From contig MU270035.1 of NCBI GenBank assembly GCA_021432635.1, positions 1 to 64,000 on the forward strand: DNA of 64,000 nt, given 5' to 3'. Positions 34,673 through 46,211 of this stretch are shown here, piece after piece (the stretch's first letter is position 1; each line of letters starts with the position of its first letter). The translations under genes and the position numbers were made by a program. Source of the DNA: Thozetella sp. PMI_491. Lineage: Eukaryota; Ascomycota; Sordariomycetes; Chaetosphaeriales; Chaetosphaeriaceae. The notes under the pieces were generated by a model. It was not told the DNA's origin and did not search any database. It saw nothing but the letters and a program-made list of their open reading frames with translations.

Positions 34673-35391
34673 TGTCGGTGCTGTGCGCGTTTGCTGCCTC
34701 TGCTGAGCTTGCAATCTGTCTTTAACGAAGGGACGCTACCAAGACGACAACAGCGATGTCTTGGCTGCGTTTATGCACCATCTCGAAGGTGTTATATAAT
34801 TTGTCGAAAATGTACGTACCTGCGCCCTCGGCTGGAATCTCGTTCAAATTCGTTTCCAGCACCACTCGTGGCCGTCGGTCGCTCTTGATTGGGCAGTGCC
34901 GCGACTGGCACGAGTCAAACGTTCGTCCAGCTCGGTAATCGACACATCTCCGAGCGGATTTGACCTCTCAATTTGCCGCTTGGTCGGCCTAGCAAAATGT
35001 GGCTACTCCGTACGTAACCGCGCTGCCGATCCTCTGCCCCTCAGCCTTCATATCGGTGGAGCTGCATCAACTATATTTGCTCCCTTTGATCCCGGTATCT
35101 TGTTTGCCGCACTGCCAGGGCCCAGGGGCTGCCCACAGCCCGAGCGTCAGCCCATTCTTCGTTGGTGCGAATAATTGGAGGCACACCCACTGCTAACCTG
35201 CACTACCTGTACTACCCAACCTAGACAAAAAAAAAATTCGGCTTTCACAATGCTTTGGTAATTGTCTATAGAAGCAGTTGGCGATCAGAGTCCTAGCCGG
35301 TGTAGTGGATGTCACACCACCATTAGCATGCATCGCCACCATACGAGTGTTTGAAGAACCTTCCCCTGCGCCCTCTACCGTCGCCCATGGT
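34673..35391. other. Intergenic, nothing recognised
   Basis: About 0.72 kb between two minus-strand genes. It contains an A/T run near 35225-35240 and no supportable gene. Confidence 0.5.
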
Positions 35392-37363
35392 CTAAATGAT
35401 CTTCTCAAACGTCAGGGCACCCTGGCCTTGTCCCTTTGGCCTGTTCTCAAACTCGATCTCGAGCCCTGTGACAGATCCATCCGCGCCCAACTTGAACTCC
35501 ACAGGCGAAAAGTCGGGCGGCATCGTGGGCAAGCTTGCGTACCAGCTATACAGGATCCAGTATTCCCCCGACACGTGCTCCAACTCACCAGTCAGGGCCC
35601 ACGTTGCGTCTTGCCGTTCGAACCGTAATGTCGCCTTCGGTCTTCTCGCTCCCGGCCCCACGCTGATGGTGGTGTTGCGGAACGCGGCGTGGTAATATGT
35701 CCCGGCGTCTCCATGCTTCATGTTAGCCTTGATCCTCCGCGCAGCCATAGTGCGATGCAGCCTCTAGGCGATCATGTCTTGTGGGCCGCTACTCACATTT
35801 CTCGAGAGGCAGAGCGGGTTTGGTGGGTACCTCTGGCCGCTCCGGGTAGAGCACGTCCCCGGCCTTGTTAGGTAGATCATCGATGTTGTCGAGGCGCTTC
35901 TTGAACCTGCTCCGCCATCAGTAATCCATATTTGCCGCAGTACCTGTTTATGATGGGATTAAATTCTGTCGTACCAGCCTTCCCAGTCCTCCCGGTCTTC
36001 ATTGGCCAATCCAAGCTTGTCTTCGATGAGCTTAAAGGTCACGGCCTTGATAACCCCATTCGAGAATATGCCAGAATTAGCAAAGCCCACAACGCCGAAC
36101 CCGAGGCTAGGAATAAAGGTCACTTCAGCACCCCAGGCATCGGCGGAGCCCTGATGGCTTCGCATCCATACAGTTAGCAACTATCACCTCACCCGCGATT
36201 GCAGAGTAGGCCGGTGAATATGACTTACCCCCAAAGTCGACGTCCCTTATAGGAAGTGGTGATCCAGCCCAGGGCATAGCCACCGGGGGAATCGTACAGA
36301 CCTGGGTTACTCGACTCAAACACTCTAGGTGCCTTGATAACCTCATGTACCGCCTTTGACAGCGGCGGATCCTCACGAATCAGTGCCCGCACCCACTTAG
36401 CGTAGTCGAGAACGTTGGAGATGATGGCGCCTGCGCCGCTAGTCTGCTCCAGCGGCATGTACGGCATCGCCTTGTACGCCGCCTCCTTGGGGTTCCAGTA
36501 ATACCCCGTGGCCACCTGGCCACCTGCAGCCTGAGCATTCTTGAGCTCGAAGAAAGTATTGTCCATTCCCAGGGGCTTCCAGATCCAGTCCTGCATCACG
36601 CTGCCCAGGTCCCGGCCTGTAAGCGACTCCACCGCGTGCGACGCTGCCATGAACATCAGGTTGCAGTACTGATACCTCACGCGCGGCGGCGCGTTTAGGG
36701 GCAGGTGGCGCAAGCTGCGGATGTGGTCCCGAAGCGTAGCGTTGATGCCCCCATAGGCGTTGTCGTGATTTGGCAACCCGCTACGGTGGGTGAGCGCGTC
36801 CTCAAGCGTGAGGTGGGCAGTAGCCCACTCATCTTGGAGCACGAAATCTTCGGGTAGGATTTCGGATACGGGCGTCGCCCAGGTGACGGGCCGCTGCGGG
36901 AAACTTGGGTTCCTATACTTCCCAGAATCGATCAGGCTAGCCACGGTCGCACCGGCGAAGGCTTTCGTGGTGCTGCAGCCGAAGAACAAGGTACGAGGCG
37001 TGACTGGTATCTTGGACGCGACATCGGCCAGTCCATAGCCCTGGGAGCATGTCAGCTAGCAAGTCAAGCACTGGCGGCTACGCGAGATTGGACGAATGCC
37101 GAGACTGGTGGCGCGCAAGAGAGAATGGACATGATTACCTCTGCCCATGTGCTGTCTCCGTCTATAATTGCAATTGCGAGTCCAGGGACGTGCCAGCGCT
37201 CCAGAAGGTCGGTGACGTACTTCTGGAAGTTGGCGTCAAGCGGATTCCCCGGCGTGCTACCCCCCAGCGGCCTCTGGGCCTCGGTGAACGCTAGCGCCGT
37301 CCGGCTGCCAATTCCCAGGGCTGCCAAGCCGGCAACGCGCACGTAATTCGAGGCCAATTTCAT
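35392..37363 (-). CDS. Secreted beta-lactamase-like serine hydrolase
   Basis: Five exons (37363-37139, 37040-36229, 36157-35975, 35906-35797, 35708-35392) join in frame to 548 residues. A signal peptide is present (about residues 1-25). The class C beta-lactamase/penicillin-binding-protein fold is shown by the SxxK motif Ser98-Thr-Thr-Lys101, a YxN-type Tyr200-Cys-Asn202, and HQG at about 347-349 in the position of the KTG box. A separate C-terminal beta domain (about residue 445 onward, AGTYYHAAFRNTTISV) follows a Pro-rich linker. In fungi such proteins are usually esterases, peptidases or lactonases, and some hydrolyse beta-lactam compounds. The fourth intron skips an early AG after CTAAC and uses the next, restoring EKYAGTYY. 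Extracellular location is likely. Confidence 0.87.
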
Positions 37364-38281
37364 GGCGTCTATGCGGGATGCTCGTCGTTCCCTATTGTGG
37401 TGAATGAAACGGAGCTTTAGAGGAAGGAGATTGAAATCGTTTCCGCGCTTTTTCTAGGCATTGCGAGCCCATCGGTGGTTGGCGAATTATAGCGGGGCCT
37501 ATAGCCTGCCTACTGCCCGGTCCGGCAGGTGAAGAAGGACTTTTGCTCTACGCTAGGTGCCGTAGCTCCACTACCAAGTGCATTTCCTTAAGGCGCACCT
37601 AGGTCTGGAAACATGCCGCCAGTTGCGGGCAAGCATCTAACGTCCTCCGGCACTAATCTGTATTAATACCGCATAATTCCTATATATCTGGCTTATCATT
37701 AAATCCCGTGAGGCAAGCCTGATGCTATTGCTGCTGCATGAGAGTCTAAGGGTGACCGTGACGATTTACACTGCGGCCAGACATCCAAGGTAGGGTGCCT
37801 GGGTACTGTACGTCGGAGAGGTAATGTAGTCGAATCTTGACTTGGAGCTCACAGACACTGGCCGTCTTGTGATTTCGATCTATCACAATGCCATTTGACA
37901 CACTCCGCGTTTTCATTTGTTCTTTTTGCAATACCCATAGTGACCATGGTTTGACTCAGACCGTCCCGGGCTGGGATAAGAATCTGACCTTGCCCCACGT
38001 AAGGATGCCGCAACGAATAGTATCCGGTGTAATCAGGCCTAAGATGGCTCTTGTGGCTATATATATCACCATTTGTAAAAAACAAACAAGTACTAAAGTG
38101 CGCTTAGTACCTCTAATGGTTGGTTACACATTGGGATGCGGCGTTAGAATGCGGCGTTGGGATTTGTGCGTAGCGGTCTGCGCGTAGCGGTCTGCGCTAT
38201 AAGCAAGTCTACCCCTCTCTTCCAATCTACATCAGCAGGGAGCATTGCCGCAAAACAACTGTACAGCAAAACGAGACAAAA
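37364..38281. other. Divergent intergenic region
   Basis: About 0.9 kb between the divergent beta-lactamase-like and SDR genes, holding both promoters. Short tandem duplications occur at 38135-38196. No supportable gene. Confidence 0.55.
38135..38196. repeat. Short tandem duplications upstream of the SDR gene
   Basis: ATGCGGCGTT occurs twice at about 38136-38158, then GCGTAGCGGTCT twice at about 38168-38194. They lie 90-150 nt upstream of the SDR start and may be replication slippage products within the promoter. Confidence 0.6.
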
Positions 38282-39493
38282 ATGACCGACCAAAAAGCAA
38301 CTATTGTTCTCACTGGCGCCAATGGTGGCCTCGGGAGTGCGATCGCGTCCAAGTTGGTCTCGACGCCGGGCTTCGCGGCGTTCTATGGGCTCTATGTCGT
38401 GAGAGACGCCTCAAAGGCGAGTGTATTACGATCCGCGCTGCATCGAGGCGCCCACAACCAGCAGCATTCACACGCCGTCCTGTCCATGGACCTGACAAAC
38501 CTCGCCAACGTGAGGAAAGTAGCTGCGGATATCAACGCTCGTGTTGCCGCGGGAGAGATCCCACCCATCCGGGCCCTCGTCCTCAACGCAGGTTGGGGCG
38601 AGTTCGCGTCTCAGACGTGGACCGACGATGGGTTTGACATAGCCTTCGCCGCCAACTACCTGAGCCACTGGCTCCTGACTCTACTGCTGCTAGAAAGTAT
38701 GGATCGTGAACTGGGTCGGATTGTTGTGATAGGAAGCGTGGCACACGAGTACGAATCTCCGATGCAACAGATGTACCGGATCCTAGCTGCTAACGAAAGC
38801 ATGTGACTGCCAAAGCCCCTACGCACCGCAGAACAACTCGGTAGGGCAGTTCAACGATGACAAGTGGAAGCCCATCTTTCACGACAGCACCGAGCCGATT
38901 GCGAAAGGAACCTGGAGCACAGCGACCGATGACCCGTCGTGGCGTGCGGGGTTCCGACGATATGCCGCCTCGAAGCTGTGCCAGTTGATGATGGTGTAGG
39001 TGTATCCCCTCAGGTCTCTTTCTCTACTACGACTTCTCTTGGAGGTCACTGGGCGGGCTTTTAACTGACGCTCTTCCTCCACAGAGGCGAACTGCAGCGG
39101 CGGCTTGACGAGGACCCTGTCCTAAAAGACATATCCGTCCTAGGGGTAGACCCGGGCACAATGAACAGCCCAATGATGCGGCGTGCCCCCTGGATTCTTC
39201 GAGTTGTCGTGTTCCAGTTCATGGTAGGCATCGTCTCAGGCATCTTCGATTATATCTGGCCCCACCCGCTCTGGCGCACGACTTGGCGGTCCGCCGGCGA
39301 CGTCGTATCCGCTGCTCTCGACTCCGGACCCGGGATCGGGCTACGGCCCAAGGGCTTATACTTCGATGGGCCCAAGCGAGCCGAGATGTATGCCGAGGCG
39401 AGGGACCCCGAGAAGCAACTCATTCTCTGGCGTGATTCTGTCCGATACACTTCGCTGAAAGAGGGAGATAGCACGCTCTTCAACTGGAAATAA
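38282..39493 (+). CDS. Short-chain dehydrogenase/reductase
   Basis: Three exons (38282-38772, 38816-38995, 39085-39493; introns 43 and 89 nt) give 359 residues. The Rossmann glycine motif TGANGGLG is at 11-18, LNAGWG follows strand 4, a conserved Ser lies in VVIGSVAHE, and the catalytic YAASK pair is Tyr213 and Lys217. The late segment VLGVDPGTMNSPMMRR is typical of a fungal subfamily with an extended C-terminal part of about 110 residues. It is an NAD(P)-dependent oxidoreductase of unknown substrate. The 38281/38282 context (AAAATG) is a good start. Both introns were fixed by reading phase; the first is short but has a CTAAC branch. Confidence 0.87.
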
Positions 39494-40253
39494 AGGTTAC
39501 CGTGTAAGCACTAAGCATACATCCTTTGCCTTGAGGCAATATGCACCAATTAGGTAGAGGTTTGTGTAGGTAAAACTCAAGGTCCCTTGAGCTACGCAAG
39601 CTCCTCCTTCGATTGCTCCATCTGCTGAAGTGTGCCTTATTGCAAATCTCCTCGCTTGGCGGTTGAGATTGACAGACGCACAGTGTTTAAACTGTGCGAT
39701 TGGGCTACTTCTGGAGAGGCCTCGGGGGAACATGACCAAAGGTAGCTAAGATACTTATGCAGCCATGCCGCCGCCCCCAGCAGGCCTGCAGGCAACATCC
39801 GACGATGCTACACCACTGGGCGATTGGAGAAAGAACACATACTCTCGCTCGCGATTGCGAAAACATGCCAAGAGTGCAAAAGAAGGCAATGTAGCCTAGA
39901 GGGAGATAAGCTAGCTCAAACCGGCGTCAACTCAACAGCGCATAGCGATGGTTCCTAGGGAGCATGTCATACATGTATGTGACCTACGCATTATATTTTG
40001 GGAAGCGACGCTAAAGGCTATAGCCCTTCTCATGTGCGCGGAGTTGGCATCCTTATCGGAAACTAGGTGAAGCGACGCACTGTGCTGTGTCCTTGCTATG
40101 CTGCTCAGCTCGCAGCGGGCCGGCCATGATCCCTGTCACTTTGCAGTAGTGCTGTAGGTGTAATGATCGTGCCATGCACACCTCGAAGCCCCCGCATTCT
40201 GGATCCTTTGCCTCGTAAATTCCCTCGACTACATTCTCAACATCAGGGTGAAG
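39494..40253. other. Intergenic, nothing recognised
   Basis: About 0.76 kb between two co-directional genes. Short frames on the minus strand are unsupported. Confidence 0.5.
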
Positions 40254-41205
40254 ATGGCTGCGAATAAGAGCACGCGAAATCTGCTCCCGCATGATCGGCG
40301 TGACGGGACGCTGTCGATGACGAAGTGAGTCACTGTGGTCTTCTCATGGCACACTAGCCTCAGGGCATGGGCGCACGTAGTATGCGGGCCATGCCTTGCC
40401 ATTCCCGCTGAGATGCTGATTCTGTGCTAGCCTCGACGGCGCCGCCGTCACCCGCGTTCTGCCAGACTCTGAGACGAAGCCAGGGCGGAGCTTCTCTCAC
40501 GAGGTCATCTTCCATCCCGATCATCCCATGCTCCTCAAGCTTGGAAAGCCCCCGGCGCATTTCCACCCCTACCAGGAGGAGTACGTAGAAGTCCTCGGCG
40601 GCACGCTGGTCGTGGACGTTGACGGCGTCGAGCATGTCGTAAAGCCTGGCGATCCCGAGTTCACGCTCCGACGCGGGGTGAATCACCGCCTCTATGCTCC
40701 CCAACTGGAGGGAAAGGACCCACCAGCAGTGCCACGCGAATCCATCCGCATGTTGCTCTCCGGAGAAGACACGCCCAATACTTTCAAGCTAGACCTGGCG
40801 TTTTTTGAGAACTGGTATGCGTACCAGGAAGAGGTATTTGTTCACTGGAAGCCGCTGGACCTCATTCAAGTCCTCAGTGTAAGTCCCCGCGCTCTTCGCC
40901 TCCGCTTCTGCCCTCCGCTTCCTCTGGCAGATTTCGCTGTGCAAGGCACGACTAACGAGGCACCCGGCTGGCTTGATTGGTAGATGTTTGATGCTGGCGA
41001 CACATACGTATCCTTGCCCTGGTGGGTGCCATTCCGGTCGACGATTTCCCTCGGCATGGGTATCGTCCTCGGCAGATGGATTGGGGGCATGCTGGGCTAT
41101 CAGCCTTTCTATGAGGAGTGGACGACCGACTGGGAGCAGGCTTGTGAGAGGATGGAAACTTCCATATTCCAGAAACGGTTCTCGAATCGGAAAAAGACTA
41201 CGTGA
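40254..41205 (+). CDS. Cupin-domain protein
   Basis: Three exons (40254-40324, 40431-40878, 40984-41205; introns 106 and 105 nt) give 246 residues; the short first exon starts MAANKSTRNLLPHDRR. The cupin_2 core carries the metal-binding motif HFHPYQEE (His67, His69, Glu73 or Glu74) followed by EVLGGTLVVDVDG and PGDPEFTLRRGVNHRLY. After the barrel, a segment with WWVPFRSTISLGMGIVLGRW is hydrophobic enough to be one membrane span or a buried helix, then YEEWTTDWEQAC. Such proteins are common in fungi, often near metabolic genes; the reaction is unknown. All splice phases agree. Confidence 0.8.
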
Positions 41206-41733
41206 CGGGTAAGCTCGATTTCGGTGTTGCAAGTTGGCAACCTCGAGAGCTGAGGAATTCCCGCTATTATACATGATCTTTTCCCCGAGTCTTCCAGGCA
41301 GGTAGAAATTAACGGCAAAAAAATGCCGCAATTAATACGTATCTGCTGTTCATAATTCTATGGTCTCTATACAAAAATAATAGGACCAGGAGGTCGATAT
41401 TGTCTGTATCGTTTCTACGATGCGAATTGTGCGCCCAATTGTAGAACAAGCTCAGGTTTCACAGCAGCAAAGCTTGGGGTACTTGGTCTTGTAAAACAGC
41501 GATTTTGGAGGATCTCCAGCATGCTGTGGATTCCCACTTTCAAGAGCAACAATACGAAGAATTTCTTTCTACTTCAAGTTTTGGTAAAATGGAATAGAAA
41601 ATAGCGCTTTACAACATACAATTTGGAGAGCGCCCTTTTATCTCTGCAATCTATTCTTCAAGACTGACCTCTTGACTCACGCCGCTTTTCCTCGTCGATC
41701 CTCCTCCAGGGACATCGAATGCCGAGCGTGCGC
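41206..41733. other. Intergenic between convergent genes, A+T-rich
   Basis: About 0.53 kb between the convergent cupin and methyltransferase genes. A+T-rich at 41330-41650, likely holding both 3' ends. No gene recognised. Confidence 0.5.
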
Positions 41734-42811
41734 CTAGTAAATACGACGAAGGCGGAACGCAAAGATAGACGGAAACTGGGTGGCCCAGTTGTGGCTGGAT
41801 TCAGGCTTGCTGGGAAGGCCCTCCGAGAAGGTCGGCTCTTCTATCCCATCCATCACTAGCCCGACCTTGAAGAAGGTCCCCAGGAGCTCGTGAAGCGGGC
41901 GGTGAAAGTAGTGCTACACTAGCAGTTAGGATCGTGCGCACTCACAAGCACCACTCAGGGCAGATCGGCAGGGCGCTTTACCTGCAACGCTGGCTGGGTT
42001 TGGCTAGCCCAGCCCTTCCAAGGCGCAACATGGAGATAGTTGGTAATGACCATCTCGTGCTTGACCTCGCGTTTTGGAAGATCGTCTCGCACCTGCATTA
42101 TACGGCGCACACGCGGGGTGAAGAAGACGGGGTGGAGCAGCGTGCCGACAAACCTGTTACCGCATGAGCGGGAAGCGAGGCTAGGCACTTAAAAATATCA
42201 AGGTATCACATGCAGTCTCCAGGCATAAAAAATCCTCCTCCATCCAGTAAAAGGGATTACCGGAAGAACTTACACAGCATTCTTCTTGAGAAGTCTCGGT
42301 AGCGCCTCGGCCAGGGCATCCAGGCTCGAAACGTCCATGATGGCCATGTTCATCAACACGAGGTCGAAGCCCTCCGCCTTCGGTCCTGTTAGTAATCAGG
42401 GACACATGGGGCGAGACACAGATGCACGAGAAGCAGAAAAGACTGTACCGCTTCGGGAGACTCTAGCAGGGTGGCAAAGTCGGCCGGATCGGTAACGTCC
42501 AGTTTGCTGAACGAGATGTCGGCGCCAGGCGGAGTCCGCGCTTTGGCAACTTTGAGCATCCCCGGTGCACCATCAGTGGCGATGACCTTAGCGCCGCGGC
42601 TCGCCATCCAGCGGGCGCACAGCCCGTTGCCGGTGGAGAGGTCTAGCGCGCGACATCCCGGCTTGAGATGGTCGGCGAAGAAGCGGCCCAGACAGGGCTC
42701 CTGTAGCTTCTGCCAGTAATCATTGCCCCCCATGCTAATCGCACTGTCCCAGAACTCGGCATTGGTAGACCACGAGTCAAGCGACTCTTGATGGACCTCA
42801 GAAGCAGACAT
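41734..42811 (-). CDS. SAM-dependent methyltransferase
   Basis: Four exons (42811-42449, 42377-42274, 42153-41982, 41913-41734; introns 71, 120 and 68 nt) give 272 residues. Class I methyltransferase signatures: motif I ALDLSTGNGLCARW (about 55-68), the acidic end of strand 2 VIATDGAPGMLKVA, SKLDVTD, and the motif IV/post region FDLVLMNMAIMDVSSLDAL. The C-terminal exons hold HYFHRPLHELLG and FKVGLVMDGIEEP, typical of this fungal family. It transfers a methyl group from SAM to an unknown, probably small-molecule acceptor in the cytosol. The first intron skips an AG next to the CTAAC branch and uses GAAG, the only choice in frame. Confidence 0.85.
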
Positions 42812-44004
42812 GATGATTGCGAATTAGAGGACTAGGTTTGTGGTTTGGGCGGAAGAAATGCCTTAGAGCCCTCTCAGGCGTCTTGAAGTCGTATTATACT
42901 CCGTAGACACAGTCGCTCGAGACGGATTATAATCATGCCGAGCGTCTACTTCGCCTAAATTGATGACTTTCGGCGGATGACTCAGGCCGGAACTTTCGCT
43001 AAGCCGACCACTCAGGACAACTTCACGTCCGCACCTTGGCGATTCGGGCATCAGGAGGGGCCTTTTACGCACGCTAAAACCTACGAATCCCTGCTTTCGC
43101 GCCCGCACAAGGCAGCAACTTGAGCCTATCTACCCTGTCGGTGCTATGGCCAGATTCCCCAGTCCTACCTACTACAGGTAACCCCAACCGTAGCTGGCAA
43201 ATGTGTCCTGTCGCCCAGCTCACCCTTTTTCACACTGGGGCTCGGGAAGCTGGCAAGTTCGATGCGGTGTAAGATACCTTGACCTAAACCTGCAGAGAGG
43301 CGTCAGCCTATCAGGGCGTACGCCGGAGGCGAGGCGAACCACACGAAAGGCCGGATCAAGCCCAGTTAGGTACCTTACTTGATAAACCCTTGCGCAACGA
43401 TCTAGTCCAAGGCCGAGGCCTCCATTTAGCGACTGACAGTCTTTATATAAAGAGTGAGCAGTACCCACCCTAGTGTTTTTGGCCGGACCAAGGAACCCAG
43501 CCAGCGATCCCATAAAGCCTCGACATGCGGTTTTAATTTCGAAGAGGCTGTTCGAGTGCCGAAGTCTGGGCTCAGCCTACGGCTATGCCCCGCCATAACA
43601 CGTACGAGCAACGATGCTAGACTGGCTGAGCAAGGAGAGCAGGGAAAATGCATTTTAATTGTTAGCGAATCACGACGGATTGGCGGGAATCGCCTGAGGC
43701 TCTCCGCCCACCTCCGAAGCCATCCCGTCGTCCTTGGCTATTGGCTCACCAAAGCCACGAGCGTCAGCTCCACTAGCCGCAGGCAACCCTTTCTGCCCAA
43801 ATCCGGGAAACCGCTGTCCGCAACGTATGCAACTCGCACAGGCAGCCGTAGTCCTACGGCTGGACATAAATCCAGGACTTCGTTGTCGACCCTGAGCACC
43901 AACAGTCTTCAAGTACCGCTTATTTTCTCGCTTCCCGGGCATCCCACGGTCGATGGGTGAGGCTCCCGCACTGCTCCGCGTTTGACGCCGATTGCTGACC
44001 GACC
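42812..44004. other. Divergent intergenic region, nothing recognised
   Basis: About 1.2 kb between divergent methyltransferase and RBR genes. Several short frames on both strands, none with a recognisable motif. Confidence 0.5.
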
Positions 44005-44836
44005 ATGATAGCGCCCCTCAAGGCTTGCATCGCGTGCTACAGCAACTACGGGGTGCTGCAGAACCTGACGGCCTGCCCGCACGGTTACTGTCCGGGCTGC
44101 CTGCGGAACCAGGTCCGGGTCGCCTGTGCCCAGGCCAAGACGTTTCCGCCGCAGTGCTGCGGGCGCCGAATCGTCTTCCCGACCGAGGACCTGGAGACGC
44201 TGCTGGGCGAGCAGGTATGCAGGCTGTACCGCATGAAGCTGGCCGAGCACCGAGCCTCGGTCAAAGTCTACTGTCGCGTCCCAACCTGCTCGGCCCTTAT
44301 CGTCGCAGTAAACATTCAGAAGCACCAGGCCACGTGCCAAGACTGCGGCGTGGTCACATGCCGCCGATGTCTCGGTCCGGCTCACAGCTGGATCGAACGG
44401 CTCCTGACCTTCCGATGCCGACCTAGCTCCGTAACAGTGGCGGTTCGGAAACTGGCGACAAGGAATCGGTGGAGGAGATGCTCCTGTGGGCACTGGGTTG
44501 AGAAAAGCAGTGGTTGTCTGCACATGACGTGCGTCACTTTCAATATTTACTTTTTTTGTCGTTTCTCTGCGCACCGGCACAGTACTGATAACAAGGCCCA
44601 ATAGGTGTCTATGTGGCGCAGAGTGGTGTTACAGGTGCGGAGCGAGATGGCCCACTTGCAACTGCTCCAACCCACCGGTCAAGAGAGTACGGAAAATAAT
44701 GGTCCGGGTTCGAAAGTTTTTTGCCGGTATATGGCGCCTCCCGCAGCAATTGGTTGTTCGCGTTCGGGGGTATTATGATGATCTACGCTTGCTCCCACAG
44801 CGACAGCGAGCTCTACAAGCCCTTTCGAGATTGTGA
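44005..44836 (+). CDS. RBR-type (RING-IBR-RING) E3 ubiquitin ligase
   Basis: Two exons (44005-44528 and 44605-44836, intron 76 nt, donor GTGCGT) give 251 residues. RING1-like: CIACYSNYG ... CPHGYCPGCL ... PPQCCG (about 8-53). IBR: YCRVPTCSALI ... CQDCGVVTCRRC (about 89-125). RING2: CSCGHWVEKSSGCLHMTC joined across the intron to LCGAEWCYRCGARWPTCNC. The split codon rebuilds HMTCLCG, the invariant RBR sequence containing the catalytic region. RBR ligases pass ubiquitin from an E2 through a thioester on RING2 to substrates. This is a small fungal RBR; the substrate is unknown. Read without splicing, the frame stops inside RING2, so the intron is needed for function. Confidence 0.87.
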
Positions 44837-45731
44837 TGGCCAGGTCCCAGGAAGGGGACGTCATCGCTCCACGACAGCGACAGAGCCCTCGCTGGCGGGG
44901 GCCAGGGTCACAGCCCGCTACTCACTGTAGAGCGACGTAATGGCGGGCCAAGACGGGTATTCGCTTGGGTTGGACCAACGCATTGCTGAGGAAATTCGAA
45001 GCCGGCTAAAATTAGCCAAGCGGCTGTAACCTGGCCAGCTGGCTATACCGAACGGAGCTTGTTCCTTTTTCTCTCTATTGGGGATTTCCGGAGGACAACA
45101 CGAGTGTCAAAGTAGTGCTGGTCGACTCTAATTATAAACAAGATCAGAATGCATTGTAGCCATGTTGCGGATGGTAGCCTGGAAAGGGTGGGACTTGGTC
45201 GTCAAGACTTTCTATGCATGCTGGAGGGGCAGCTCCATTCATTCGCCAGGCCCACTGGAACGCAACAACAGCAATCAGCCAGAGAATAGAGCTATAGGGC
45301 GTTCGAATAGGGAATTAGGTAAACTTGAATTACAAGAAATTCTGAGAATGTAGATTGAGGGACAGTATGTCCAAGGTTGTATGCGGAGCGAGGCGGTTGA
45401 TGCAGTCGCGAGCCATCTCGTATCTAAGCCAGAAACACCACAAACGTAGTAGCCGTTCTCAGTTCTTTTGTTATCAAGAGTGTACATAGATACTATTCAA
45501 CAATTCCAGCAGGAATTTCCCTTAATCCTTGTCCTTGTCGCTGCTTCAGATTTTCGCTGTTGACCGCTAATCGCAGTATGGCCATCTCTCCGTGGCCGTC
45601 TCTCCGTGGCCCCAGCATGACTTGACTCATCCCCTGCCCAGTTAGGATGTGGACAGGTGAATATTGGCCTTCAGTCCTACGATAGACCAATGCCAGCAGG
45701 ACCTTCTTCTTACGCAGCCCCCGTTGCCTGT
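44837..45731. other. Intergenic, nothing recognised
   Basis: About 0.9 kb between convergent genes. The part at 45590-45611 contains a short duplicated TCTCCGTGGCC. No supportable gene. Confidence 0.5.
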
Positions 45732-46211
45732 CTAGTGCGTGGGCTTATCTTTGGGGTCTTCTTTTTTGCAACAAGAGTTGCATCCGCCTTCCTAGAGTTA
45801 GATTGCTGGGTTAGTAGCTAATACGAGCACTTCGAAATAGAGTATGTAAGGACTTGCCGTGGCAGATATAACCATTTCCTACTCTGAGGTTAGTATGAGA
45901 AACTCGGAAGAGAAAGATTCATTCAACATACCCAGTCACCTTTGCAGGCGTCGTTTTGTTTCTCGTGGTAACAAGCTTTGGTGCACACGCGCGTGCCATC
46001 CATGATCGTCATCAATCCGGACGGGTCACCGCCACTCTCCACATGCCGTGCCAGAATCCTGTCAAGTCGCACAAGTCAATATTGAGAGCTTTTCAAATGG
46101 AAGGCGGGCGCACACTGACCCGTCAACAGCCCGCCCAGCGTCGCAACCCCCAGTGGGCATTCCGGCGACCACGGCCACTAGAGCAGGAAACAATGCAATC
46201 GCGAACCGCAT
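45732..46211 (-). CDS. Small secreted cysteine-rich protein
   Basis: Exons 46211-46120, 46058-45932 and 45791-45732 join in frame to 92 residues. The N-terminus MRFAIALFPALVAVVAG is a strong signal peptide. The mature peptide has seven cysteines: GGCDAG, RVCTKACYH, NDACKGDW and GGCNSCCKKE, then a Lys/Asp-rich tail. Between the last two exons, 140 nt contain two complete branch-plus-acceptor modules, and a 21-nt piece (45878-45858) could be a microexon using a GCAAGT donor; that would add seven residues (99 in all). Such small Cys-rich secreted proteins are often effectors, antimicrobial peptides or wall proteins; I cannot choose. The nearest genes give no functional hint. A TATA-like box lies upstream. 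Confidence 0.7.

Noticed and set aside
38282-38806. SDR as a truncated 174-residue protein ending at 38806
   Set aside because: Two introns restore the YAASK motif and the full C-terminal part in frame.
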